The position numbers and the translations under genes are program-made. A stretch of 21,582 bases of DNA, taken from positions 1 to 21,582 of the forward strand of contig QXVZ01031945.1 of the NCBI GenBank assembly GCA_008931825.1, given 5' to 3'. The notes under the pieces are model-generated. The model saw only the letters and a program-made list of their open reading frames with translations, searched no databases and was not told where the DNA came from. Below are positions 1-10,543 of the stretch, piece after piece. Source of the DNA: Phallusia fumigata. Lineage: Eukaryota; Chordata; Ascidiacea; Phlebobranchia; Ascidiidae. Each line of letters opens with the position of its first letter. Within the stretch, counting starts at the first letter, position 1.

Positions 1-319
1 GAGAGTTCTTCTCAATCAAGGAATAAAAAACATTCGTTTCTACAAATAATTGGATGTTGCGTATTATGTGACCATTCATATTATGGTCTCTGCCAGGTTA
101 AACACTTTGAATGTTGTAAAACCAAACCATGAACAACACAAGCAAACCACCGACCTTCAAATAACCTTCCTCGGCAACCATACCCGGTGGCATACTCTCC
201 TTCCAAACCTCCAGGAACTCGCTTAGGTGAAATTTGCCGATATCTTTCAAAAGCATTTCTGCAAAGAATCGGGCAACCTAAAAACAAAATAAACTGTTGT
301 CCTACCAGAAATTCTGTTT
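1..319. repeat. Direct duplication, copy 1 (partner 1044-1363)
   Basis: Positions 1-319 match 1044-1363 almost base for base, with scattered substitutions and a one-base difference in an A run. The match starts at the window edge, so it probably extends further left. It ends exactly at the n at 320. This fits the end of one contig overlapping the start of the next without being merged; a true tandem duplication is the alternative. Confidence 0.9.
155..277 (-). other. DSCC1: Second copy of DSCC1 exon (duplicate of 1199-1321)
   Basis: This is a second, intact 123 bp copy of the DSCC1 exon at 1199-1321, with the same acceptor (TTTTTAG) and donor (GTCGGT). The peptide is the same except for Leu replacing Met in the EVWKES region (SEFLEVWKES against SEFMEVWKES). 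It lies downstream of the exon that should follow it (583-731), so it cannot be used in normal order in one transcript. Together with the n at 320, this points to an allelic contig end placed beside its partner rather than a real extra exon. Confidence 0.75.
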
Positions 320-320
320 N
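320..320. other. Single n: probable contig junction
   Basis: One undetermined base at the exact end of duplicate copy 1. What follows (321 onward) is unrelated to what follows the same sequence in copy 2 (after 1363), as expected for an artificial join. Confidence 0.7.
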
Positions 321-340
321 AAACCATAACTATCTTGAAA

Positions 341-455
341 TAGCCAAGTGGTTAGCCACAGATAGCCACATGTGATTATGAGGTTATTGGTTTTAATCCT
401 ATCTCTATCTGTTTTGTCTCCCTAATAAAGAAACTTATGCAGCATTGCTCTAACC
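341..455 (+). repeat. tRNA-derived SINE, copy A
   Basis: A tRNA-like head has an A box at 341-357 (TAGCCAAGTGGTTAGCC) and a B-box-like GGTTTTAATCC at 389-399, spaced as in a tRNA gene. It is followed by a tail ending AGCATTGCTCTAACC. The same head and tail occur in inverse orientation at 6790-6909, so this is a dispersed family rather than a tRNA gene. The head cannot fold into a full cloverleaf with a paired acceptor stem that I can see. It sits in a DSCC1 intron or 3' region, beside the contig junction. Confidence 0.65.
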
Positions 456-582
456 TTGCCTATAAAGCCAATGTCAGCAACACTTTTTTGGCAGATCCTT
501 AATCAGTTAAAACACAAGCTAAAATGCATTAGACACAGTTCAACCAAAAACTAGATGTCATCTAAACTTTAAAGATACTTAC

Positions 583-1927
583 TTAATATAAGGAACTATT
601 TCATTCCGTTCCCATTTTTCCTTGGCATGAAACAAAGCATCAAATCTTGCTTCCACGTCAATCGGTAAATCTTCACTTTTAAATAGTTTTATTGATGGCG
701 GCTGAGAGGTTGTGTCTGTCAATGCAAGGCCCTAAAGGCAGCACAATGGAGATAGGTATATTAAAAAACTTGTTGATTGACAAAAACAATTAATGTACAG
801 ACAAGAACAATTAATAACAATTCCCAATTCCTTAAACCATGTGACGTCGCATGTACACTATATAGAAAATATTCTAAAATGATTACCCTTTTTCTAAAGA
901 ATTTCGACCGTTTATCTCTTTTTCTTTATTAGGATTATTTTGGCTCGTGTTATTGAATGTTAAACAGCTATAAACTGTTTAGCTCATAGAAAGAAAAATA
1001 AACAACGATAAATGTGGAAATAGGAGGAAAACTTTGTTGGTTCGAGAGTTCTTCTCAATCAAGGAATAAAAAAACATTCGTTTCTACAAATAATTGGATG
1101 TTGCGTAACTTGTGACCATTCACATTATGGTCTCTGCCAGGTTTAACACTTTGAATGTTGTAAAACCAAACCATGAACAACACAAGCAAACCACCGACCT
1201 TCAAATAACCTTCCTCGGCAACCATACCCGGTGGCATGCTCTCCTTCCAAACCTCCATGAACTCGCTCAGGTGAAATTTGCCGATATCTTTCAAAAGCAT
1301 TTCTGCAAAGAATCGAGCAACCTAAAAACAGAATAAACTGTTGTCCTACCAGAAATTCTGTTTTTTTAGGAAATCTCAGGCAGCACTGAATCAAAATAAA
1401 GAAATATATCATGATGGACAAAAACTGGAACATATTAGGATCGGACAAAAAAATGAAAGTTTTCTGTTTTTCTGAACAGCTAGCATTGTCGTGGTATTAT
1501 GACATCACATATACTCGATGTAACAACACAATAAGTTACCATCAAGGATAAAGTTCATGATGATCCTTTAGTTAAAAGTCAATACTAGTTGCAATGTACA
1601 CATGAAACACTTTTTGTAAAACATTTCGGACCTAATACAGAAACTAAATAATGGTTCACACATTTAAAACTGTGGTTTGGTTCCCACTTACATATTACTC
1701 ACTTTGCACTCATTCAGTTTGGCATAAAGCAATCCATCGTCATCCGATGTAAACTCCGTCCCAAAACTTGACAATAAATGTTTGACGACGAAACTAAGTA
1801 AAACCAAACAGGTATTTTCCTCTTTATCCATCCGATTGACCACAAAAGACATTGGTGTTTGATAATATTCAACGCTATATTGTGTCACAATAAATGTTTG
1901 GGGGTTTAAACTGTTTTCTGTTTTTTT
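583..1927 (-). CDS. DSCC1: DSCC1 (sister chromatid cohesion protein DCC1), partial, C-terminal half
   Basis: DSCC1 is a subunit of the alternative clamp loader CTF18-RFC, which acts on PCNA at replication forks and supports sister-chromatid cohesion in the nucleus. Three exons are readable on the minus strand: 1927-1703 (open up to the n at 1928), 1321-1199 (41 codons, phase 0) and 731-583 (ends in phase 2). Splice borders are GTGAGT, GTCGGT and GTAAGT donors with TTTTAG and CTTTAG acceptors. Family-like stretches are FMEVWKESMPPGM, then GLALTD, then KSEDLPIDVEARFDALF and KEKWERNEIVPYI, in the order seen in vertebrate DSCC1. The N-terminal half (about 250 residues) is absent. The reading frame runs open into the n, so the missing part is probably lost in an assembly gap. 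The last exon, expected to code roughly 45 residues, is not found in 1-582. The second exon also occurs at 155-277. Family assignment is firm from memory of the human protein; the gene is incomplete. Confidence 0.8.
1044..1363. repeat. Direct duplication, copy 2 (partner 1-319)
   Basis: This is the second copy of the segment at 1-319 and carries the in-order DSCC1 exon 1199-1321. If the contig-overlap reading is right, the overlap covers all of 321-1363, and its other copy continues left of this window. Confidence 0.9.
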
Positions 1928-1928
1928 N
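1928..1928. other. Single n: probable gap between PHGDH and DSCC1
   Basis: On its right, the minus strand carries the near-C-terminal exon of PHGDH. On its left is the interior of a DSCC1 exon, still open. The DSCC1 N-terminal half and the last PHGDH residues are missing between them. Read as one unknown base, PHGDH would instead continue for seven codons to a TAA at 1906-1908, inside what looks like DSCC1 coding sequence. Confidence 0.6.
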
Positions 1929-4900
1929 CTTTGGGAAGCTCTTTATTGACGCCAACTGCAAACCATTGGAGGTTGTTTTGGATGTCCGTTGTTGACAGAG
2001 ATGTTATAGTAGCACCATGGTTGGTTATTTTGCCTGAAACAATAAAATATAACAGTTTAAGAACAGAAATTAAAACTAACAAACAAGTTTGTTTTCTGTA
2101 TTTAACACATAGACAGGTCCCTAACATTTCCCAATTTGTATGCAGAAATTACACAGGGTATCTACAAATACGACTGTGTGAGCTGCATGAAACATGTTTA
2201 AAGACAGTCATTATCATGGTTGTTCTGAAGCTGTAGAAATTTCTACAAGTACTTGTTAACTAACTACTTGCTAAAACATTGAATTAATAATTGTTTAGGT
2301 CAAAACAATTTGTTTTGCTGGGTTGAAACGGGCAATGTAGGCAAACAGGCATATTTCAGTTCTGTTTCTAACAAAAACAAAATTGTCAACAGCAATTCAC
2401 CAATAGCACTGGAAAGGTCTTTGTTGGAACTTTTAAAAACGAGCAGATTTCCTTTCAGAATCACAGGTACCGAGAATTTGGATCCATCCATAGAAATCAA
2501 AACTGGTGTTTTGCTAATCACCGACACAAAAAAGCTGCAAAACAAGTTTTGTTAGTTACACAACAAAATAGAAGCTGATAATCAGCAACCTTGCATATGT
2601 TACAAAACGGTCAGATAGCAAAAAGCAAAAAAGTAGAATTATGTTTAACATTCCATTCATACTTTATAGTGCAGGTTTCAGATTTCACTGCAATCATGCA
2701 AGCTGACTCCTTGTTGTCTTGATTCTTGCCCAGAGAAATCTATAAAGAGGAACAAGCTTATAAATGCCATGCATTTTGTCTAAAACAGCTCAGATACTTA
2801 AAAATACTGCACAAATACACACCTGCGTTCCTTTTGCAGCCAACAAAGCTGCAGCATTTACAAGATTCACATTTGTGGCACATTGCAGGTAACCAGAGCA
2901 AAACGCAGCTTTTAGGCAATGACCAGCACTTGAAAGGGTTTTGCCATAAGAATCGAGAGTCACACTGTTGGGATTGCTTTTCATGAAACCTTTCAGGAAC
3001 TTTCCAGCACAAACCATTGCAGAAATCCATTCCTGCATTTCATCCGAAGCCCCTTGGCTGAGAGCAGGAGCATTAAGCTGTACAAGAAAAATAAATGTGC
3101 TCATATCATAAATTTACATTAAATCAGCACTATTAAGTTTTATATTAAGGTCTAAAGACGTCGTAAAACTTTTAATGTCATAGTTTATTTGCATTGAAAC
3201 AACTTATATTTTTTAAACATGTAAATTTTTAAACAAAGTGTTTTCACAATCAGGACCGAAATTGGTAAATAGCAAAATTTATTGCAACATTGACATTGCA
3301 ACATTTATTCAGACATTAGCGACTTTTAGTTAACTTTGTGTTTCCTGCATAAAGTTGGTTAAAAACCTTCCACAGTCAGCAAGGATGGATATGAAATGGC
3401 TGCATTCCAAGAAAACTTGTAAATATTCAAACAACTTACCACACCAAAGAAACATTTTCCCTCAGAAACATCAGCTATTTGATCGGCAATTTCTCTTCCA
3501 CATCGAGATTGTGCCTCTTTCGTACTCGCCCCGAGATGTGGACAGGCAACTACTTTAGGATGTTTAACCAAGGAGAAATCAGTTGGTGGCTCCTAAAAGA
3601 AAAGTAATTTAGTTGGTAAAAATACAAACGTCAGGTGGTGACATAACCTACAGATGATTTGATACAAATTAGTTATTGAACAGGGTAACATATGTATTTT
3701 TGTGACCAAAATCATTCAACAAAATGTACATTTAAACTGAAAGGTTTGAATCAATTCAAGTCATTTAAAATTGCTAACCTCAACAAACACATCAAGTCCA
3801 GCTCCTCCACACTGTCCACTCTCTAAAGCTCGGAGCAACGCAGCTTCATCAATAATTCCTCCGCGAGCACAGTTTATCACTTTTACACCTTTTTTACACT
3901 TGGCAAATGATTCATCATTTAGTAGACCTAAAATTGATTCTTCGGTTAGAAGATATTGTTAATGTCTAACACCTTTTTTCAATCGGCTAAATGCTTCTAA
4001 GGAAAATATAAAATTTTTGGCAAAAGTTGCTATTTTTTAGAAATAAATTTGCACACTGCTTTGAGGCAAATGCCATCAGTCAGGTTGTTAGGCTTGCACT
4101 GCATGAAGCAAAAAATAAGCGTTCCCAACCTTTTGTTTGTGGAATAAGAGGTGTGTGAACTGTAATGTAATCAGCCTTAGGCCAAATTTCAGAGCATTCC
4201 ATCCACTCGATATCAAATTTTGCTGCTTCTTCTTTCGACACCAACGGATCAAATCCAATCGTCTACAAAACAAATTCTTTAGCTACAAAGCCTTTTTGTG
4301 ATACTCTAATCTTCTCATCAAAAAGTTTATCCACACATTTAAATTGTGGGTTGGGGAAAATGTTTTACCTTCATTCCGAAAGATTGCATTCTAGTTCCAG
4401 CCTCCCTTCCAATTCTTCCAAGACCAATTATTCCAAGAGTTTTTCCATAAAGCTCTGAACCCATAAACTGTGGCAAAGAAAATAATGTATGTTAAGAATG
4501 GCCTAAAAAATGTTGAAGCAACATATTAGTACAGCCTTCAGGCTTGTGCAGTTACCTAAAGAGAAAATTAGTCAAGTTGAGTTGAGTTTATTTCAGGCTG
4601 CTTTAAAACAAATCATTCTTAAAGTTAGCAGACCTAAGTACAGATTCGTAAACAAAACTTAAGCCAGAAATTCCTATTCATGACATTTTAATTAAGCAGC
4701 TTCTCAAAAGTTCTCAGTTGGACCCAAAAAAACCTTCAAAAACAAGCCTGTAGTTATAAGAGCAGAAATCAAAATCTAAGGTATTGTGAGCTTTAGATGT
4801 AAAGTAAATGAGGTTTTAAAACAAATGGGAAAAAGTTACCGCTTTGCGATCCCATTTTCCAGCTTTCATTGAAGCATCTGCAGCTGGCACATTGCGACTT

Positions 4901-5697
4901 AAGCAAGCTATTAAAGTGCAAGTATGTTCCGCTGCACTTAATGTGTTTCCTCCAGGGGTGCTGTAAAAATGTGGTGAAGTTTAATTGCAGATACTACTTG
5001 GTACAGCAGTTTTGTGAGAAATATACAGGATATTACATACATGGGTTGGACTTGAGGTGATCGGAAACAGATTATCTACTTGGGATTACAAATTATTTCC
5101 AAATTTGGGGGCACACTTTATAATTTTGAATATTCTAGCTTAAAATGTGTTTGAAACTTACTTCATAACAATAACTCCATTCTTGGTGGCGCTATCAATA
5201 TCAACATTGTCAACTCCTGTGCCAGCTCTGCCAATGATTTTTAAATTCGGGCATTGTTGAATTAGCTCTGAAGTTACAGTGGTTGCGGATCTGACAACTA
5301 CACCATCGTATTTCTAAAAAAAGTCAAAATTGGTAATTTTAAGCAGGACATCCACAGCAAGATGCAATTTTTTTACATTTACATGTACAGAAATGTTGTA
5401 CAATTCCAAATAGAGATGCACAATACCAATAGAATGCCCTCAATTAGTTTCACATGCACACTTGTTTATTCCATTAAATTTCATGTGACAAAATGCAGAA
5501 TTTTTAGGTAGAAGTGGTTCAATTTTAATCCACTAAATGTTATCGCAGATTCCACCAACCTGCAGCTCTTGAACTAACTTTTCTTTTGTCAGTTTTTCTT
5601 TTTGAAGTGTAGCACTGATTCCACGACCTTCCAATATTGTTTTTGCGCTTGGATCAACATTATCCAACAAAAGCACATTTGTTATCTTGATCGGCAT
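1929..5697 (-). CDS. PHGDH: D-3-phosphoglycerate dehydrogenase (PHGDH), eleven exons, last codons missing
   Basis: PHGDH oxidises 3-phosphoglycerate to 3-phosphohydroxypyruvate with NAD+, the first step of serine synthesis, in the cytosol. Exons on the minus strand are 5697-5560, 5313-5162, 4960-4840, 4467-4369, 4262-4130, 3927-3779, 3592-3440, 3077-2823, 2739-2663, 2534-2401 and 2033-1929. All have GT/AG borders and matching phases, giving 505 residues; the human enzyme has 533. The start is ATG at 5695-5697 ([18 protein letters not shown]). Visible motifs are GRAGTGVDN (Arg75), the Rossmann loop GLGRIG (152-157), Asp175 in GFDP, NCARGG with Arg236, Glu265 and CPHLGAS with His283. The Arg/Glu/His catalytic set is therefore complete and numbered as in the human enzyme. 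Residues from about 316 on form the regulatory part of animal PHGDH, ending with a segment related to [10 protein letters not shown] and [13 protein letters not shown]. Only the final 10-20 residues are uncertain, at the n. Confidence 0.95.
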
Positions 5698-6725
5698 TTT
5701 TATTTTTGGTCAAACTATAATAAATTCCAAGTCTAATGATGTCTTAAGTTCCTTCTATCTGGAAAATTAATAGCAGGGTTGTTATTTTTAAAACATGATT
5801 AAACACTTTAAAATCCAAATTTTTGACAGCATGTTAACTACATTTGTGCAAAAAAAATTTTAACTGGTCAATCATTTGTAAGCCACCAAAGGAAAATAAT
5901 GAGCTAAACAAGAATTTTGCTGTTTGAAATTGCCTATTTGAAGACAGAAAAATTATTAGGAAAACCACACTATGTTCGATGAACAACGAGTTTCATGCTA
6001 TTTTTGCAATTGTAAACAAACTTTTAAGCTGTAAACTAAACGCAAAAAGCAGCACATATTTCGCGATTTTGGGTATTTACTTCTATTTACAATCAAATAA
6101 ACTTAAACGGCGCATACACAAATTGTGCAACACAGCACAAACTGAAACAATCTTCTGTAATTTTCCAAACTTCATTTTTGCTGCAATGACCCACGTGACT
6201 TCGCGAAATATACACTCGTACCGGTATGAGCAACGCTAGTGTCATGCATAAATTTCGTGAACCGTTGTGAAGACCGGTCGGAATGTTTACCATCTGAACA
6301 ACGTGCGTTCGATCACGCCGGCAACGCGTGATTGTTAGACTTCGAAAGTTTCCCAAAGCTCATGGAAAAGTTTGTTCGCCTCTCCGCTACTTGTTGAGAT
6401 TGGAATTGCGAAATTCCGCTTGCGGCGATTGCATTTAAACACCAGCGCGTTCATTCTGTTGTTTGTGGATTGGAGTCCTTTTAATTTATAAAGCACAGCA
6501 GCGGCCGGTTGCAACTTTAGTTGGTGGAGCTGCAATTTGCAACTTTGTCTCAAATGAATTTGATATACCAAACTGCATTTTGCTTGAGATAAAAACACAA
6601 ATCGAAAACCTTTGTTTGTTTGTTTGTTTCATTTTTATCCTCGGGAGGCGGAGCAACGCCTGAATACGTTATGCTCATTATGAGTCCGCCATCGAGCTGC
6701 TTCATTGCAGTTCCGTTGGATCATT

Positions 6726-6736
6726 GGGGGGGGGGG
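6726..6736. repeat. Eleven-base G homopolymer
   Basis: An uninterrupted run of 11 G followed by T5, next to the SINE. It may be an old insertion tail, or a length-variable or error-prone site. Confidence 0.8.
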
Positions 6737-6789
6737 TTTTTCGATTTTTGAAAGTTGGTGACTTTAGTTTGGGTCAACCCATCGGTTCC

Positions 6790-6909
6790 TCTGGGTTAGA
6801 GCAATGCTGCTTGATGAGTTTCTCACAATTAAGCGACCGAGATGCGATTAAAACCAGCAACCTTGTGTGCACAACGCAGTCGCGCTAACCACTCGGCCAT
6901 CTTGGCGGC
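6790..6909 (-). repeat. tRNA-derived SINE, copy B
   Basis: On the minus strand this reads ATGGCCGAGTGGTTAGCGC (6900-6882, A-box region of a Ser/Leu-type tRNA). GGTTTTAATCGC follows (6855-6844, B-box-like), then a tail with GCAGCATTGCTCTAACCC (6810-6793). Copy A at 341-455 shares both head and tail, in the opposite orientation. This copy is closer to a tRNA in its head. I see no reading frame and no clear target-site duplication. Confidence 0.7.
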
Positions 6910-7788
6910 ATGAACCTGAAAGGTGAAATCAAAACTTACAGTCTTTTAGGAAATTGTCGGAACGTTTTATCACCTAAATTTCGCATCAACTTTTGTCGTA
7001 ACCATTGTTCTCAAGTTCTACATCCAACGCTTGGCTATGTTTTTTTTGTTTTGGAGAGGATGTCACTGCAAATCGTCACTATAGTCAAGAGCATTGATGG
7101 AAAAAAAGCATTTTTTCTTGCAACTGACAACAACAAAATTAACACAGCGTAGATCACCTACGTTCTACACCGAGAGCAAATCATAGAATTAATATGACTT
7201 TAAGCACAAGAAAAAACAAAGGTGGGTAATGTTACCCCTAGTGGCGAGACACTCTCTTCATGCGCACTTGCTTCACAATCAATGCACGAATTGTTCTAAT
7301 GCCAAAAACGCTTTTATCAGATTCGCAGAATGCAGTTTGTTTCACAATTGACTGCACGCTGTGCGACAAAACACTTTTTCAATCAACGAGTTTGCCACTA
7401 TTTTTTGCGTCGTAAGTTGCGCAACATTTCACATCTGCTTTTTCTAACCCAGCCCGGCTGCGAAAAACTACGTGAACCACAAGGTAATCCTGGGAACTCA
7501 GGTAGCTCCCACATTTTTCTGAATTGACGTGATAAGAAATCCAGATGATAACAATGCTAACATTCTTGTGGTAGCTACCTAGAAATAAGCGCTTTGTGGT
7601 CTTCACGACTGCATGAGCAGGCGACACCGGTAACCCAAGCCTTTCACTCATTGTGCGTCTCGTGAAACAGTAACATATAAATGTACTACTTCCAAGAAAT
7701 TACTTTTTTCAATGAATCTAACCGAGGTTCATAGTTAGGTAAAACGCTGTTTTAAAAAAGCATGTAACTTAAGTGTTTTAGCGGCTGC

Positions 7789-7810
7789 GACAGTGCTTTG
7801 ACAGTGCTTT
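7789..7810. repeat. Short tandem duplication, 11 bp x 2
   Basis: GACAGTGCTTT occurs twice head to tail, followed by GACA. Probably replication slippage; no function is suggested. Confidence 0.8.
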
Positions 7811-7858
7811 GACAAATACAGAAAAAGCTAAGTTTGGGAATAGAGAATTCAATGATGT

Positions 7859-7868
7859 TTTTATTTAT
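7859..7868 (-). terminator. MRPL58 polyadenylation signal (two overlapping AATAAA)
   Basis: The plus-strand TTTATTTATT gives two overlapping AATAAA hexamers on the minus strand, about 150 bp after the MRPL58 stop codon. Position and orientation fit the 3' end of that transcript. Confidence 0.6.
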
Positions 7869-8013
7869 TTTTAACGTTCCCTTCAAGAAAAAACATTTTA
7901 TGCCTCCGCACAAAGATTTCTTTTGCAAAAGTTGAATTCCCTTTCATGGTGATTTTCCCTGTATTCACGCGTGTTTGGTGAAAGATAACAACAAAAGAGT
8001 AAAAAGTTTTTCA

Positions 8014-10040
8014 TCAATCGATGTTTTTTCTCATTGCATTCGTAAATGATCTCATCTTCTTTTTTCTCAACCTTTTTTCGTGAAAACGGTGAACTCTACA
8101 TTTAAAAATAAAGTTTGTTTTAATACAGAACTGTAGGTCATGCTGCAAAGGGCAGGTTGGATTTATTTGTTGACACTTGTCATTTGGCAAAATTATGAAT
8201 ATTTCTGTATCAATGCAGCTACAAATATTCTACAACACAAAATGAAATAGGCTGAGGGCTAATTACCTAGGCATCAAAAAACGTTCTACTCGTTAGCGCT
8301 ACCTGGTGGAACCATTTTTAAGGGAATATTTCACATACATTGCTCTACTATTTCTTAATTGTCTCGCAAGAAACTTTTTTAATAAATTGTTTTAAAACAT
8401 GTTTAGCAAGTAATTTAACTTTCTACCCCATGCTGTGATGGAGGTTAAACAGTAACAACTGTGACTGTGTTCTAAGAATTGTAATGTAACTTATGGATGA
8501 ATGTTCCAATTTTGACTTGGGTTTGTGACAACCTTCACAAATCGCATCGTTTGCCATTATGGGAATATGTATTGTACATTGTAGTGGACATTTAACTAAC
8601 TGCACTTACAGCAATATTAATCCCAATTTTTGCAAACTCTTTTAATACTAAACCCAAAATAACTAAATGGGAGTTAAGTTATTGAAAAATATAAAAGACT
8701 GCTTTGGTGTTACAAAGTAATGTCAACTTTTAAAATCATGAAAGACAACATTTCATTCACTTACTGTTCCATGCTAAATGTCTTTTCTTCTTTGACCTCT
8801 TCAGGGATTTGAGCAATATCAATCATTTCTTTTATTTTCTCAATGCAAGTTTTAACATTGTTCATTTGATATCGGCTGTCATCGCAAGACACAATTATTT
8901 CTCCATTCCGAGTTATTTGCTTTCGAAACTGCAGAAGTACAACAACAAAATACAATGTACATTTCAACGTTATACAGTTGCAACATGTCATTAGTTGTAC
9001 ACATTAAATCACTGGATGAAAGCAGTTTTGGTAAAAAACTAACAATGTTATTTAAATAGATTCATATGCACATACAGTTCAACATACTTTTTTGAAAAGT
9101 TGTTCCTTCGTTTCTTGCGGCAGCCAATCAGCTGTCATTATTTGAAACCGTGCTTCTGCTTTTGAGTTTGCTGAAAGAAAAAAACTTTCAATTTTCATTT
9201 TATCTTACCATATTACATGCTAATTTTCATTTTATCTTATCATATTACATGCTATGTTAAATATACATTGCTGGCTCTCAAAACATTTGCTAATTTATTT
9301 GTTTTGTAAAATGTTATTACATACTTGTGTTTACATGTTGCCCGCCTGGTCCCGAACTTCTGCTATAATTGAATTGAAGTTTTTCTGCAAAGAAACAAAA
9401 CATACAACTTCACCAACGATAGGCAAGAAACATATTTTTTTAAATTTCCTTGAACAGTATGCCTTCTGACTTACAAGTAAATTTAAGGTATCCATGTATG
9501 CCAGACCTGCATGCTACTAAACCATAAAATTTAATTTTTTGTCATAATGTTCCGAACACAGGCCAACATAAATATATTTACTGTATATTCTGAATAACTA
9601 CAAGTACATTTATTAATTATCAACCAATTGCATTGTTTTCAACTACATACTTATTGGAATTGGTCCAGTAAATTTTTTCACATCATCTTTTCCATCACTT
9701 GATTTACCCTACAACAAAATATAAATACTGATCATAATTTGAAAATCAAATGCAAAATAAAGTTGTTACATAAAAGTTTGAATTAATGCCCTTCGATCAT
9801 ATATATATATCAATACTTAGATGTCCACCCCACTTAACTTACAAAACCTATAAATTTTATGGGTAGAACGAAATTGAATAAAATACAATGATGTATAATT
9901 ACCAAGTATTGCGATGATCTTGAAAACGCCCCAACACTACTTGGAAACAAATTGTCAGGGTGATAGACGCTTTTATAAGTGTAGTTGCGAGTTACGCATC
10001 GACAAATGCTAAGTCGAGATAGTAAAACGGTGGTACTCAT
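8014..10040 (-). CDS. MRPL58: MRPL58/ICT1, mitoribosomal peptidyl-tRNA hydrolase, complete
   Basis: ICT1 is a codon-independent release factor built into the mitochondrial large ribosomal subunit; it hydrolyses peptidyl-tRNA on stalled ribosomes. Six exons are 10040-9903, 9708-9651, 9384-9325, 9170-9088, 8928-8765 and 8095-8014, with consistent phases and a TGA stop at 8016-8014. They encode 194 residues (human 206). The start MSTTVLLSRLSICRCVTRNY is rich in Arg and hydroxylated residues with no acid, as expected for a mitochondrial import signal. YKSVYHPDNLFPSS matches the family's conserved N-terminal stretch. The catalytic GGQ is at residues 79-81 in SSGPGGQHVNTTNSKAEARF; the bacterial release-factor-like His follows the Gln where human has Asn. 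QITRNGEIIV and DDSRYQ follow. The last exon gives the basic tail HEKRLRKKKMRSF, which in this family inserts into the ribosome. The gene is head to head with the pseudokinase/KEN gene, with about 500 bp between start codons. Confidence 0.93.
9191..9254. repeat. Tandem repeat, 32 bp x 2, in an MRPL58 intron
   Basis: The units at 9191-9222 and 9223-9254 both begin ATTTTCATTTTATCTTA/T and end CATATTACATGCTA, with one mismatch. The repeat lies between MRPL58 exons 3 and 4. Probably a recent local duplication. Confidence 0.85.
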
Positions 10041-10543
10041 AGCTATCAAAAAAATAACGAATTGTATTGAAATTGGAACAAAAATTCCCTGACGCAAAAT
10101 TAACAATGAGGGAAAACAATTTGTCAGGCTAAATCCAATGAGCCAAACGTGTTTCGTTATAATTTCTATTTGCTGCGCAAACTACCCGGGGAATTCCCGT
10201 AAAACGACATTTTGGGGTCATATTTTAAAAAAAGGTGAACCAAACGTTTTGCCTGATCACACTTCCTATTAAGCTTTTTACCATGCGATTTCTGTGTTGT
10301 ATGACTCCATACCACTTCCGGATGTGATTTGCGTGGTTACAACTCCAGTGCGTAAAACTTCTTTGGTGGTTTTATGGTAGTTTAGACTGTCCAGTATTGA
10401 TACAGAAGAAATACGGAAAATTGTTAAAAAAATTTGCCTCTGGCACACTTGACGTTGTTATGCATGCTGACTACAAAGTCTAAACAGTTTGGATGATAAT
10501 GCAGAAAGTGTGAGTATACAATCCCAGATACATTGACACAAAA
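10041..10543. promoter_or_regulatory. Shared divergent promoter interval
   Basis: About 500 bp between the start codons of MRPL58 (minus) and the pseudokinase/KEN/IAD gene (plus). Both promoters and 5' UTRs must lie here unless there are further non-coding exons. I see no certain TATA box or initiator and no clean IRF-type GAAANNGAAA element. An in-frame TGA at 10511-10513 supports the plus-strand start at 10544. Confidence 0.5.

Larger units (their letters stand above)
5698..8013. other. Intergenic region between PHGDH and MRPL58
   Basis: This 2.3 kb separates two minus-strand genes and must hold the PHGDH promoter (5698 upward) and the MRPL58 3' end. It contains a tRNA-derived SINE (6790-6909), a G11 tract (6726-6736), a polyadenylation signal near 7860 and a short tandem repeat (7789-7810). 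Its middle (about 6190-6700) is richer in CG dinucleotides than the surroundings. Open frames there (for example 6335-6598 minus, 7379-7651 minus) show no family resemblance or splice structure I can support. Confidence 0.6.

Noticed and set aside
6335..6663. Overlapping open frames on both strands in the CG-richer intergenic part
   Set aside because: No recognisable family, no splice structure, and both strands are open over the same bases, as expected by chance.
6844..6909. Possible functional tRNA gene
   Set aside because: A and B boxes are present, but the acceptor stem does not pair, the B box departs from GGTTCRANTCC, and the same unit with a shared tail recurs at 341-455, so it is a SINE head.
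7330..7651. Open frames on both strands that look somewhat like a coding exon
   Set aside because: No family match I can name, and flanking splice sites are not convincing; possibly an old repeat fragment.
7216..8310. Possible terminal inverted repeats of a MITE (GTTACCCCTAGTGGCGAGA near 7231 and GCTACCTGGTGGAAC near 8298)
   Set aside because: The resemblance is short and in the same rather than inverted orientation; no target-site duplication found.
9799..9811. AT dinucleotide run
   Set aside because: Too short to be notable in AT-rich intron sequence.
10380..10425. IRF-type binding element (GAAATACGGAAA) upstream of the fusion gene
   Set aside because: Spacing is four bases instead of the two in GAAANNGAAA; in AT-rich sequence this is expected by chance.
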